Shown here piece after piece: positions 45,835 to 59,100 of a DNA stretch of 64,000 nucleotides. The position numbers were made by a program, and so were the translations under genes. The stretch is taken from positions 3,021,685 to 3,085,684 of the forward strand of contig NW_006921537.1 of assembly GCF_000340215.1 (NCBI RefSeq). The letters are read 5' to 3'. Source of the stretch: Pseudocercospora fijiensis CIRAD86 (taxonomy: Eukaryota > Ascomycota > Dothideomycetes > Mycosphaerellales > Mycosphaerellaceae). The notes beneath the pieces were generated by a model. That model was not told where the DNA came from, searched no databases, and was given only the letters and a program-made list of their open reading frames with translations. The number at the start of each line of letters is the position of its first letter. Positions within the stretch are counted from its first letter, which is position 1.

Positions 45835-48800
45835 ATAGATAGATAGATATTTCATTTACCTATTGTAGTGCCTTTCGGCCTATATAGGTCTGTTTCTATA
45901 TATTGTTTTAGGTAGGAAACTAACTTAGTTAGTAAAAACCTCCCTCCTGTCCTATTTATAAGTAGTTAATCTTCCTCGTTTCCTTGTTTTCCTTCCTCTA
46001 GGGTGCACTAGTGTTATAGTTGTTACCCTCTAACTACCTTGCCTGCTACCCTGCCCTTCTTTCCCTCTCTTCTTCCCTCCTTCTTATCTACTCCTTAGTT
46101 TCCCTTACTAGTGCGAATTGTTGTACAAATCCCTGTTTAATAATCTACTTTACTATCCTCTTTAGGTCTTCTTTACTCTAGATTAGCTTGTCGTATTCCC
46201 TTTCTATTGCTTTTAGTCTCTAATTACTTCTGCCTTCTAACTATTAAGGGCAGACTAGCAGCATATACTTAGGGTTCTAAGATTAGTAGCTATATTAGTA
46301 AGCCCTACTTTCAATTCCTAGGACGTTTCTTCTAAATAGGTAAGATCTAAGTCTAATATGTTCAGATCTGATTTAGATAGCTAGGCTTGCCTCGGCCCTA
46401 TTTAGGTCCTTATAGAGCTAGTAGTTGTATTAACCAAATTTGATTAGTGCCTTTAGGGTTCCTAGTCTAACTTGTGTTTTGTTCTATTCCTACTCCTATA
46501 GGTATCTAGCAATTGATTCTACTAGGCTTTGTTTCTCTCCCTTTAGCTTGTCTTCCCTTAGCCTTACGTTTAGTCCCTAAAGCTCTTTCTCTAGCATTTC
46601 TCTTATTAAGACTCTATATTGCTCTAGGTCTTTAACTTTCTAGGGAGTTATTTATAGTCTGTCTCGCCTCCTAGTCCTAATGTACTAGGTTTTTATCTTA
46701 TCTAGTGCCTTTTAGATAGTCTATTAGGCTAGGTATTCTATTGTCTTTGCTGCGTATTAGTGTCTTAGTCCCTTAAAGTATTGTTTAACTAGTAGGATCC
46801 CTAATTCCATTTCTACTACCCTTGTTAGTGTAGTTTTATATGCTCCTAGGATTTTCTTTAGGCTTTAGGCTTAGGACCTACTAACTAGTTGCTTAATCCT
46901 CTTTAGTATTTTCTCCTAGGCTGTCTATATCTATGCTCTATATAGCATTGCTAGCTTAACAATTGCTTTATATATAACTTTAGCTTTCTCGAATGTAGCC
47001 CCCTATATAGAGGCTGTAAGCCTATTAATAGATTGTATATTAGCATCTGCCCTCTGCTTTGCCTTCTTTACTTATAGTCCCTAATTCAGTTTTAGGTCTA
47101 GCTAGATCCCTAGTACCCTAAGCTCTACTAATAGTTGGGTTTCAAAGCCTTAGATAGTAATTAATTGCTTTATATTATAGGTTGATTTAGCCTTGCTAAA
47201 GTGGATAAGCTAGTACTTTTCTAGGGCGAATTTTGCTCTATATCTCCTTACCTATTTTTTACACTCCTAGTACTTCTCTTCTAGGATCTTGTAGTTGGTT
47301 TCTATTGTCTTAGACTAGGCTAGGATGTTTGTATCATCTACAAACCCTAATGCTAATGTGTTTTTTGATTCTAGGAGTAGGAGTAGGTCTACTATAAAGA
47401 TAAGGAAGAGGATTAGGGAGAGTATTAATCCTTAGGGGATCCCTTTTTAGTTAGTATTAGGTCTAATTTGAATTTGCCTAGAATAAGCTGTATTGATCTT
47501 TCCTATAGGAAGGACTAGATAAATTGGACTATCCAGTTTAGTATAGCTTTCTGTTTAAGTATATATAGGAGCCTTTTATAGGAGACATTGTTAAAGGCTC
47601 CTAAGATATTAAGGGAGAGGAGGGTTGCTACCTAGTTTTGACCGTAGTGCTAGATATACTTGATCTGTTCTATAATTAGTTCTATAGCTATTAGTATTGA
47701 CCTCTTCTTCCTTCCTCCTATCTAGCCTTTAGGAAGGATATTCCTTTCCTCGGTAAAGGTTGTTAGCCTTTTAGCGACAATTTTTTCTAGCACCTTGCCT
47801 ATTGTATTAAGTAGGGCTATTAGTCTATAGGCCTTAAGCTGTATATAGTCTTCCTTCTAGGGCTTCCTTAGCACTACTGTTAGGGACTTCCTAAATAGTC
47901 TTAGGTAGTGTCCTAGTACTAGGCTTTATAAAAAGATATTAGCTAGTGCTAGGGCTAGCCCCTTCCTATATGCTTTTAGAAGTTTGTTATAGATCTTGTC
48001 TTCTCCTAGTGCCTTGTTGCCTAGAATTTTCTTTAGGATCCTTTTAATAGTTTCGGGTTTAACCTAGGTGTCTCTTAGTGTACCTAGTAGTAGAGTCTCT
48101 TATTCTTTCTCCTTTATGTCTAATAGGTTTGCTTATACTTTTCTATAGAAGAAGTGTTAGCCTAGGGCTCTTGCTTTCCCTTCTATTGTAGTCTGTATTT
48201 GTCCTTGTTAGTCTATAATGTCCGGGAATTGTAGTAGTATATCCTTGTCCTGTTTAGGTCTCCTTGCCTATTTAGCTATCCTCTATATCTCCTCTAGTTT
48301 CTTTATAATTATTCCTATTATAGATCTCTATTCTTGTATCTTGTCTTTCTTAATCTAGATCTTCTTTTCCTAGCAGGCTTTATTGTAGTTGTCCTATGCT
48401 TCCTAGGTATAGGTTTGTGTCTACTACCTCCTAGCCTTCCTTGCTACTTTAACCTTCCTTATACACTTACTAGTCTAGTATAGCTGCTAGTATAGTAAAT
48501 GTTTCTTTGCTAGGGTATGCTTTCTAGCTACCTGTTTTAGGATTCCTATTAGTTCTTCTACTGCCTTATTAATATCCTCTAGCCTTAGTAGGTGCTTTAT
48601 TAAGAGTTCCCCTAGTTTTAGGTCCCTTTCTAGTTCCTCCCTAATCCTGCCCTATTAGGCACCTTTCTAATTAAGCTTTACCTCTAGTTCCCTTTCCTAA
48701 TTAGCTTAGACATTCAGCTTAATCTGTACTAGGAAGTAGTCTAATAATTCTTCTAGTTCCTAGTTGACCCTGTATCTTATAATCCTATTCCTAATCTAAT

Positions 48801-50273
48801 ATAATATAAAGTATAGGTCTAGTATACTACTGCTTCCTCTTGCCTCCTAAGTAATTAGTCCCTTTAGGGTAACAATTTCTATTCCTTCCCTCTCTAATAT
48901 ATCAATCAGTCTTCCTACTAGGAAGTAGTAAGCTAGGGTAAAGTCTAAGCCCTAAAGGGGGTAGTAGAGGTTGAAATCCCTAAGTAGGATTTAGTAGGTG
49001 TTCCCCTAGATAACTCTAGGTAGTCTTTCTAGGGTTTTTAGTTAGGTACTACTTCTTAAGTCTAGTAGTGGGTTGTATATATAGTAGACTTAGAGTGTAC
49101 CTTAGGATGTCTCTACTTAAACTAATATTAGGTCCCTATCCTCCTATAGTATAGCCTGCTAGGTTTCTGTATCTATCTCCTTGCTAATGTAGATATATGT
49201 CCTCGGGGCTCCCTAGTTATAGATAATTAGGTAGTATCTTAGGTCTTTAACTATTGCTAGTCTCTTTATATATAGGTTGAGCTAGGGCTCTTAGATTACA
49301 ATAATATAATGTTCTTTTAGGTTTAGTGCTTAAAGGAAGCTCCTCTGTACCTTGTCTTTACTCTTATTAACATTATACTATATAATGTTTAGTAATGTTA
49401 CAATGTTTATTAGGTTTTATCTATATCATTTCCCTATAAGTTTTCCTTTAGTCTTCCCTTACTTTAGACTAATATTTGACTGAGCTTTATCTGCCCTGCT
49501 TCCTTTCCTATAATATTAAGGTATCTTAGTCTCCCTAGTTGCTAGTGACTCTCTTATACTAGTAAGGCCCTGAATGTGAACCTATTATCTTGTCTAGACC
49601 TCTTTTGTAGTACTTAGCTAGGTTGCTTCTATACCTAGCTGCCCTAGCTTGTTATATATCTTTTTAGTATATTAATTCTAGCTTCCTTTGCCTTCCTAGC
49701 TGCCTATATTCTTACTAGGCATTCCTTCGCCTAAGAGGGGTATCTTTTAGTATAGTATATACATCTTGCTTCTCCCTTGTATACTTTGCATTCTTTAACC
49801 TAGTAATCCCCTATATAATAGGAGTAGGTATTAGTTGTCTTTATGCACTTAGCTGCCAAGTGTCTATAGTGTTAACATTTGAAGCACTGCATTATCCTAT
49901 AGTTGCTTCTATATATCTCTGTTTCCAATCTTTTAAAGTCCTAGAACAACCCCTAGTCTAGCACTATATTAGCTTACTCTATACTCCCTACCTAGATAAT
50001 TAGGGAAGACTGCTTCTTAGTCTCTTCGATTTTCCTTTTAATCTATACTACTTTTGTAATCCTTAGGCCTAGGCATATAGCTTGGTTTTGTCTCTATAGG
50101 CTCTTAATATCCTATTCTTCCTTAAAGCTTCTTATTATACTATAGGCTATAATTATAAATTGCTATTAGGAGACCTTTGCTGTTTTCCCTATCTTAGTTG
50201 TCTATTCTTTTTGTGTTTCTAGCTTCTTTTTGTCCTGCTCTTATACTATAAACAGCTTAATTACCCCTTTACC
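45835..50273 (-). mobile_element. LINE (non-LTR retrotransposon, Tad/I-like) nested in element C
   Basis: 4,439 bases between perfect 16-base target duplications (45,819-45,834 and 50,274-50,289, TCTATCGATTAAATAG). On the minus strand, ORF1 ends with zinc knuckles (CFK..; 49,845-49,886 reads CFKC*HYRHLAAKC). The endonuclease begins about 49,400 (NIQYN, VIQEP*LN, RDFNLYYPPLG), then comes reverse transcriptase (AYRLIALLNTIGKVLEKIVA near 47,830; GFVDDTNILA with FVDD at 47,333-47,344) and a 3' end with a (TATC)n tail at 45,835-45,852 instead of poly(A). Stops are TAG at Trp or Gln sites. TG (CA on the coding strand) is kept more often than in neighbouring elements, so it is probably younger. Confidence 0.92.
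47333..47344 (-). pseudogene. LINE reverse transcriptase FVDD site
   Basis: TTT GTA GAT GAT followed by ACAAACATCCTA (TNIL), the LINE form of the YxDD box. Confidence 0.9.
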
Positions 50274-50289
50274 TCTATCGATTAAATAG
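50274..50289. repeat. LINE target-site duplication, right
   Basis: Identical 16 bases. The coding frame of element C resumes here. Confidence 0.95.
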
Positions 50290-51800
50290 GCGCGAATCTA
50301 CTCGCTTTAGATCTTTTAGGAGGAAGGTAGGGCTACTACCCTTCGACGGTCCTTCGCTATTTCGTACTAATAGTAGACGATTCTACTAGTAGATATTAGT
50401 AGGGCGAGGTAGGGTAGGTCGGTCGAGGTCGCGGTTCCGGCTATCTAGGAGCGCTCTTGCTAGAGTATAACTTACTAGGACGTAGGAGGCATTCCCTTCG
50501 GGCCGGCTCTACTAGGTAACCTTACCGGTATAGCTATTGTCTCTAGTCGTAACATCCTAGCGGCGATTCGACGAAAACGAGAGTATATACTCCTAAATTA
50601 ACGCCTGCTTCTTATAATAAGTAACCTATTTATCGACCTTCGTATAGCGATTCGGTTCGTCGATATTAAGCTAAAGTCGTAGATCTATCCGACGGTAAGC
50701 CTCGAGGAGCCGATTAGACTTCCTTATACTAGCATCCTTAGCAAGGCGCACCGTTTTAACGATAAAATCCGTTACTAAGCGCCTAGCTGCGATATCCTAC
50801 TAGTCGTAGCGCTACTTATCGAAGAGATCTATTGCCTTTATCGGTAGAACCTTCTATTTCTTCCTAAGACAACGCTCCTAGCGCTTTAAACCGTGCCTAC
50901 CGCGTAGTTTAGCTCGGTTCCTACTCGAGAGGTAACTATAATACTAACTAAGCGCGACTTCTTAGAAGTATAAGGAAAGGTTAAAGCGAACCGTCTCTCG
51001 TCCTACGATATAGATATAATCCTTAGCTGCTTTAATAAAAGCATATACCGAACGGTATATTATCTTGTTTCTGACTTAGTCCCCTTCGCTATAATCCGTA
51101 ACGCTAAGTAGGGGATCGAAGAAGCCGAGGTACGCTAGATTAAACCGCGGCCGCTAAGAGCGGGCGTAGTAGCTATAAATATAGCTCGCTTTAGAATCCG
51201 GCGTTTCCGCGACGTAGTTCTAATAACGCTAATAGTATCTACGACGCCGAGTACGTCTATAATAGTTATTATTAGAGGAGCTGTCGTCGTCTAACGAAGA
51301 TTAGTCGGAATCGTCGGAATCCTCGCTATCCGACGAGGATCTATTCTTACTTAGATTATCCCGATATCGACGGTGTTTCTAGCGTTGCTTCTTGCCTTCC
51401 TATAGTAGACCCTATAGGTCTAATAGCGGAAAGGGTAAAGGCTAATCCTACGCCGGCTTACGAGAGGGATCGCCTAGATCGAAGTTACTAGCTAGTAGTA
51501 GTAGTAGATAGACCGACGAATTACTAGAAGGGTTACTAGTAGAGTTACTAGGAGGGTTGCTAGGTATATTGCTAGGCGGATCGCCTAGCGCGAAGCCGCC
51601 CCGACGTAAGCAGCTATACCTATAGGCATTTATATATACGTCTGCCCTCTACTAGTAATCGTATTAGCTAGGGTTCGGCTATAGTAGGTTCGGCTAGGGC
51701 GGACTTAGCTTACGCGTAGCTAATAGCGGTAAAATCGCCTATTCTATTAGAAAGTCTAATACGACTTCGTTAAGATAGACTCCTCTCCGTCTAGTAAAGG

Positions 51801-52157
51801 ACAGAAACTAATACTACTACTACTACTAGTAGTAATAGTATAGGCAACCGAGGGTAACATAACCTATAGCAAAATAGGCAGCTATATTTAGTATAATAGG
51901 ATAATAAGACAGTCGCTTAGGCTAATAATTAGAGCCCTATAACATAGGCATTATAGAAGTGTAATATAAACAATGTGCTATACGAGGTTAATACTCTATC
52001 TATAATATAGAAGGAGGCCTCTTATATAGGCTCGAAACTTAGCCTAGGTATATAGGGCCGGTTACTAGCTAATATCCCTCCCTTTCTTCGTATCTAACTA
52101 GACACGCTTTACATTGCGCGCGCAAAACAAACAAACAGTTATATAGCCTTAGGCACT
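51801..52157. repeat. Possible 5' end of element C and spacer
   Basis: Starts with a short (TAC)n/(TAG)n run (51,811-51,838). It contains less decayed sequence (CAAACAAACAAAC near 52,126). No LTR partner found. Confidence 0.35.
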
Positions 52158-55016
52158 TTAGCTAAGGCTATTTTTTAGAGACTCCGCAATAATATCCCCG
52201 AGGTAGCATTGTTCCTAGATTCTATTAATATATAGAAACAACTTCCTAAGCAGCTAATCTACTACGCCTTACTACTACTTTAATATACTATAATCCTTAC
52301 TAGCAATAACCTTATTAGCTAGTCGATTCTCCTAAACTCCTCCGTAGGTATTAAAGCTATTAGTACTAAAGTACTCTGCCTCGAAGTAAGCTTAATTAAC
52401 GAGGAGGTTAGCAGCCTTATCCTATATAGCCTTCTCCTACTCGCGTAGATAGTCCTTAAGCTCCTCTTTACTAAACTAGAGGATTTGCTTAACTTCGTTT
52501 TAAATAACGTAACTTAACTAAGGAATTCTACCGACTAGGGCATCGGAAATGTAACTAAGGCCTTCGACTAAGATAGCGGTAGGGAAGGCGAATAGTACAA
52601 AGGTATTAGAACCTAGAAGGGCGGTTAGATTGCGGTACGCCTTAGTAACGTTAGCGATAGTTAGGTTATCGTAGCCCTTAATCTTAGTACCGTCGATAAT
52701 ACGAGAGTAGCCTAGGTCGATTAATATACGGTCGCTCTCGGGCTTTAGATTACTATATAGAAGGTATAGCATCTAGATAGAGACTTCGCATTCCTTTAGA
52801 GGGTTAAGGATCTACTAAGCTGCCTCGCCTTCGTTAGGCTAACTATCGAATATATAGCCGAGGTCGTCGTTAGTAAGGTGCTTATTAGTAAGCTTGCTAA
52901 TCTTGTTTAGTAGAACTAGGCTACGGGTATTAAGCTTCTTAACCTAGTTCTCGAAGACCTCTAGTTCGTATATACCCTCGATAATAGTTAAGTAGGCGGT
53001 CTTATCTTTAGATATAAGAGAAACCTTAATACGCAGATAGCTAGCACCCTTACTAGCTACGAGCTTAACTATATCTTATCTAAGACGAGAAGTCTCCTTA
53101 GTAGGGCAGTTCTCGTAACCGCTATTACCTACCTTAAAGTACTTAGTAGGCTTAGGGACGGAGATAAGCTCGTATATGTAATTAGGTCGAAGGGCAACGG
53201 CTAAGAGCTATAAGGCGGGATACTAACGGACGATTTGGTTGCTTACTCTATAGGTTTAAAGGGCATTGCGGCCTTCCTACTTAGACTTAGGCAGCTTCCG
53301 TATATACTAAAAGTATATACGAAATTCTTCCTATATTAGGTCGACGATAGGAGAAAGGTACGCTCTACGAGGCGATTGTATCTAACTAAAGACTCGAGGG
53401 AAGATAGTATTACTAGTCTAGCGAAAGCGGTCGAAGGAGGTGCCTTAGCCGAGAATACTAGCGAATAATTTGTACCGACGATCCGTTAGCGTAAGATCGC
53501 GAGTAATAGCGCTAGTAGGGTTAAATGCGTAGAGTCCTAAGGAGGTTAGCGCGGCAGTAGGGCGTCTAGGAAACTAGTTAGTATAACTAGTCTTAAGGGT
53601 AGTAAAGGCATCCTAATTAGCGATCTCGCGTTTAATCTTTAATAGGCGACCGATAAGAACACTTGTCTTAGCACTAGCGTAAAGACTACAGACCTTAGCG
53701 GCCTTCTTAATATAGTTAGTATATATAGTAAACCGCTCTTTACCTAGCTTGCTAAGGTCGTCGAGCTATTAATAGACAGATAGGGCGGTAGGAGCCTTAC
53801 CTATATTAGCCTTAGGAACTATATCGATTTTAGTAATAAGGTGCGTAATAGAGTCGCTCTTATAAGAACTATAGATGTTCTTAGTTAACAGAATCGGCGA
53901 GAGGCCTCTATCCCTACGCTCGCTAAAGGAGCCTTCGGAGGAGATATCTTCTAGCGGCGTATCTAGTATATTAATATCCGAGTTACTATAGTTAGTACTA
54001 GCACTAGTACTAGTACTAGAAGGAGTGCTATACTTCTTAGTAGCCTTACGGAGGGCCTAGCGAGCATGCAATGCCTTCTTACGCGCTGCTTCGGCCTTAG
54101 CGCGCTCGTCTTTAACTTCTTAAGGGACTTTACGGTTGCGGGTCGAGCGACGATCTTTAGCCTACATTTCTATAGCGAGCGTAAGACTAGTAGCCGTATC
54201 GGCCTCCGTTTCTAGGCGAAGAGCCTTACGTTTAAGGACATTAACGATAGGAGCCTCTTAACCTTTAATAATAAAACCTATACTATTAATACGATAGCCC
54301 TTCTCCTTTAGTAGATCCTTAGTTATCTATATACTAAGATCTACCTAGACGATTGCATCGTAGTACTTCTTCTAGTAGGCTATCGTAAAGTCGTTAAGTA
54401 CAAAGGACAAGTTAAGTAACTACTTACTAACCTTCTTACTAGCGGTAGATACGCGATAGATTATAGTATAGGAAAGGTACTCGGCGCCTTATCGACGGAC
54501 CTTATACTTATTAACGAATAAAGAGACCTGCTTAGTACGCTCTTATCTACCGTAGGCGAAGTTAATAAGGCTCTTAGGAAGACTGCTTAGTCCTCCCTAG
54601 TGTTCGAAGGCCTAATCGAGGGTCTTAAAGCGCAAGCGAATCTAGGTACCGGCTATTTTAAGGCTATAGACGATAGGAAAGGCTTACTTAATATCTATAT
54701 TGTTAAGAACATCGCGCTTAAAGATATACTTACCGATAGACTAACGCAGGTTGTTTATACTATACGCAACTAAGATAGCAGCCTTCTTAATATTCCTATT
54801 AATAATACGTAATAGGGTACGAGCGTTCTCGATCTTCTTTTAAGGATCTTCGAGGGCGGTAACGATCTAAAAGCAGTACTCGAGACTAGTTGCAGCAGCT
54901 AAGGCGCTATCGGATAGGGCTTCGATCTAGACTAGGGCGGCTAGGCTTAGGTTAATAGGGGCGGGTAGGTCGTTGCTACTACTAGCGCCTAGCGGATTCG
55001 GGGCGCCGGAAGACAT
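52158..55016 (-). pseudogene. 952-codon frame-intact RIP-mutated ORF of unknown family
   Basis: From ATG 55,014-55,016 (MSSGAPNPLGASSS) to TAA 52,158-52,160 the length is exactly divisible by three. The frame stays coherent throughout, broken only by TAG or TAA, which fit former Gln or Trp. Visible features: a helical N-terminal half, a basic coiled-coil-like segment (EVKDERAKAEAARKKALHAR, ~54,130), a Ser/Thr linker (~54,020) and a C-terminal half with DRILIDLGYSRIIDG (~52,710). I see no zinc knuckle, protease, RT or DDE triad. It may be a structural protein of a repeat element or an unknown duplicated host gene. It lies 3' of the element D pol on the same strand. Confidence 0.55.
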
Positions 55017-56160
55017 AGTCGACCGAAGCGGAAGTAGGTTATAAACGAGTTTGTAAGTGTATTCGTTGCTTAACAATAATAACTAAAGGGTTTAGATAGA
55101 AGGGGGGGATAGTTAGGCGGTAGCGAGTTAGTTAGTAATCGAGTAGAAGAAGGAGCTTAGGAAGCTCGCTTTAAATATAGTACGAAGGTAACGTAGTCCG
55201 TATATTCCGCGCTAGTAAAGCAAACGGATAACGGCTATATATAAAAGTGAAGCTATATACGAGACTTCTTTATTATTAGGGTAGGCTAAAGTTTAACAAT
55301 CGATCTAGCTAATTACTAGCAACGACTACGCGCCTTTATTAACCTTTAGCTATCGTAGATTCTCGCGTACTCGAAATGTAACTAGTTAGTTCGAGTCCTT
55401 AGTAGAAATCTATAGTAGTAAAGCTAGCGGGACTAATAATACCCCCGGGGTAGTATTAGCTTTTCTCTAGAGATACTCGGTAACGAGGAGCAAGTCGCCT
55501 AGGCCTAGCGTAGCTAATTCGTCGATATATAAGCCTATAGTACTACCGTTATAGATATAGCATTACCTTTTATATTAGCAAGTACGTAAAGGTAGTCTAT
55601 ACGTTTACCTTCTTTCTTCTTCTAAACACTAAGCTTAATAGCCTAAGGTCCCTATTCTTAGAGGCTATAGGCCTAGGTTGCTATATCTATCTAAGTAGCG
55701 GGAAGGGAGAGGGATAAGGGAACCTCCCTTTCTTAGCTATCCTACGTAACTAGTGCTAATTAGGGCAGGAATAGTCTCCTCTAGCAAGTATCTTATTATA
55801 GTCGATATCTAAGGGTAGTTGCTAAAGTCTAGGAATCTAGAGGAAAGTAGTCCTAGAAGGGTAGGGGATTAGGTTCGGCTATCTTCCTAATACTACCCCC
55901 GGGATGTTATTAGGAAAATACACCTCGTATAGTTCTATCTAAGGAAAAACAAAAGGAGTAAAGCTATAGCAACATTAACTAAAGGCAAAAGAGTAATACA
56001 ATAGACAAAGTAAAGGTAAAAGAGAGTAATAACTATAAGTATTAATATCCGTAGGAATAGGTAGTAAGGACTAAAGCTACAGGGCGGCACTATATTAATA
56101 GCGCGAAGAACGGTTAATAGAGGCAAGGAAAGCAACGTAGTAGAGGTAGGGAAAGACAAG
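55017..56160. repeat. Spacer with two palindromes
   Basis: Contains near-perfect palindromes at 55,433-55,459 and 55,886-55,914 around CCCCCGGG, each with TAATA..TATTA flanks. The 3' LTR of element D may lie here but is not defined. Confidence 0.4.
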
Positions 56161-56164
56161 CAAT

Positions 56165-59100
56165 TATTTAGTCTCGGGATCTAGCTATAATTCTAGGCGG
56201 TCTTCGTCGCTAGACTAGTCGAGCTCCTCCTTAGAGTTAGAGTTAGATAGCTAGAAGTCTAGTTTACTATCGGAATTAATATCGGAAATGCTCTACGCGC
56301 AATTAATACGTATATAACCCTCCCTTTGTTTATAAGTTATTCCTAATAGCTTACTAAGACGTATCTAGGGATACGTATAGTTGTTAGGTAGAATAGGATC
56401 TATAATCGCAGTAGGATCCTCCTCTCGATAGGCATCTAAGGTCGGCAGAGGGTCTATAGAGGTATTAACTTCCTCCTCGGTTAGGGGAGAGCGGGTAGGC
56501 TCTCTTAATTCGACGACTTTCTTTAGATTAGCCCGGGGGTACGAGTGCTTTAAGGTAGCACTATTAAGTTCCTAAAGACGGTACGTAGAACTATCGTAAA
56601 GGACCTCCTATACTCTATAAGGCCCTTTCTATTTAAAGGCTAGCTTATAGGAGTAACTATATTCTAGCTCCGACCGGTATAGGAGAACTATATCGCTAAC
56701 CTTTAGAGGCTCCTAATTAAAAGCATTATAGTTATTAAAATACTGCTTAGCCTCTTTACGAAGGCGCCGTTATCGAGTAAGACCCTCTTAAGAAGTCGTA
56801 GTTATATCCTTAAGAGCCTTAGCCTATAGAGTAAGAAGATCTACCCTAGTGCGAATAGACCCCTAATCGTAAACGCTATACGTGCGATAGGACAACTTAA
56901 TAGGAAGAACGGCGTCCCTCCTAATTATAAGCTCTACTAGCGTAAGTCTAGTCGTATCGATAATAGTAGTTCGATCCGCCTAGAGAAGGGCTAGGACCCG
57001 GGTAGAGATAGGAACCGACCTATCCCCTCTATTAGTTATCTTAGATAGGGCATTAATTAAAGACCGATAGCTACGTTTAATAATAGTATTCGACTAGGGA
57101 TAGTATAGGGAGATAGGAACGTTTTTCGCCCTATACGAAACAAGTAGTACTTAAACTTCTTTAGCTATATTGTTCGTAGCGTTATCTAAGATAATCTCGT
57201 AAGGTGTTCCCTAGCGGCAAAACAGATCTTTAAATAGGAAGGTAGCTATATTACGAGCATTAATAGCGCCGTAGCCCTTATAGAAATAATAGGCCTCCGG
57301 CTATCGAGAAAGACCCTCTCGAATAATATATAAGCTATTATTGCGGCTAAGATAGACACTATCGCCGTACTATCGCTCCCCGACTAATTAGGTAGTAGGA
57401 ATACGTAGCTCTCCTAGACGTCGGTAGCTATTCCTAAAATTGCACTTAGGATAGCTCTTATATTAACGGGAGATATTAGCCTATACGCTATCCTACTAGT
57501 ACCGCCGACGAAGGATATCGAAGGTGCCCTCCGCTACCCGGTAGCCGAGCTCGTCGTAAACGGAACGAAGGATTTCTTATCGGGCTACTAGGTCGTTAAT
57601 AATACGCTAGAGTAGTATATTAACTATAGCCTATCGCTAGAGGATGCGATCCTTAATAAGGAACCTCCGGGAGTAGCGAATAATACGACGGTATTAGCTC
57701 TTCGATAGACTAGGTACTTTCTTTATATAGGTTAGGAAGTAGGCGATATAATAGGAGTCGTCGGAGTAGACCCTATTAAGGATATCGTCCCTATCTAATT
57801 TATCTGCCTTAGCTTTAGCCTAGTTATTACTATTAGTAGTAGGGTCCTCGTCGGGCTAGTTACTAGGTTAGTCGCTAGGTTAGTAACCGTTAGTCGTCGG
57901 TAGTAGGCCTAGTAATCGCTAGTATAGTATTAATATAGAAGGTAGCGAAGAAAGTACGGTTAATTACCGCATCGATATCTTCTTCTTCTATTATCTCGGC
58001 GATGTCTACTTCTATAGCAGGCCTTCTAGAAAGGCTATCCGGTCTAGTATACTTCTTACTAGGAACGTAGAAGACGTCGAAGTTAAACAAATAGATCTAG
58101 GCAACCTACCGAGCTATTATAGAGTTTAGTAGGTCGGAGGCTATATAGTTAAGCTAATAGACTAGCGTCTAAGCATCGATTTCTAGGCGAAAGAATATAC
58201 TAAAGAGCTATAGTCGGAACTTCTTTAGGGCCTTATAGACTCTAAGGCATTCCCGCTTGCTAACATTATACCGGGCCTCGATCGGTTTCTATAGTCCTAA
58301 GTCGTACCTAATAGGATAACGCAAGGATAGCTCCTTACGGTTATACTATATTAGTATCTCGCTATAGCCTTCCCCGCTCGAGTCGATAGCAATAATAATC
58401 AAACCTGTACCCTCTAAGTAGTTAATAGACGTAAGTGTAGGTACGCTAACGAGTGCCTTAGTTACCGTATCCTTAGCCGCTTAGTAAACGGAGGTCTATT
58501 CGAATTTAGTATCCTTCTTAAGTAAGGCGTATAAGGGCTTATATACTAATATAAAGTTCTCGACCTAGATACGGAAGTAGGAGACTACTCTAAGCTAGGT
58601 TCGGACATCCTTCTAATAGGTAGGATCCGGCTAGGATACTATCTTTAGGACCCGTATATTATTAGGATAGCGGCCGTTCTTATTAGTTACAAACCCGACA
58701 ATGTTTATTCGTTTGTATAGGAGCTAAAGCTTCTCCCCGTATACCGTTAGGTTAGCTCGCTCTAGGTCGTAGAGGACACTATCGAGGTTCTAGATATGTT
58801 CGAGAAAGAACCTACGGATGCTAGGCTCTACTTCTTTATTGCCGTACCTAGTTTTAGGGCCCTTAATACCGATGTCGTCTAGGAAAGGCATCGCTACGTA
58901 GGAGATATAGGCCGCGAGGACTTAGTTTATAATACGAACGAACTAAGCTACTAAGTTAGTCGCCCCTTAGGGAAGGGTAGTCTACCTATATAGCCTAAGA
59001 GGCGTTTCGAAACTAGTAAGGTCTCGGCTATTAGGGTAGAGAGGAATTTAGTCGTAGCCCGAGAAAACATTAACTAGTAAGGCTATAATACAGTTTACGA

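Larger units (their letters stand above)
41000..51800 (-). mobile_element. Ty3/gypsy element C (ends approximate), split by a LINE
   Basis: Minus-strand order: gag-like part (about 50,290-51,790, continued at 45,340-45,834 after the LINE), aspartic protease DTG at 45,238-45,246 (CLDTGYTLTIA), reverse transcriptase (about 43,500-44,450; AYIDDIVVFS with YIDD at 43,822-43,833), RNase H (about 42,950-43,450) and integrase (about 41,640-42,300; AYYP*TNS*SERTN*TVETA at 41,895-41,955). Stops are almost all TAG or TAA at Trp or Gln sites. I could not find an LTR pair, so the outer ends are estimates. Confidence 0.8.

Noticed and set aside
55433..55914. Solo LTR defined by the two palindromes
   Set aside because: Each end is itself a palindrome, no target duplication is seen, and the same motif occurs inside other elements.
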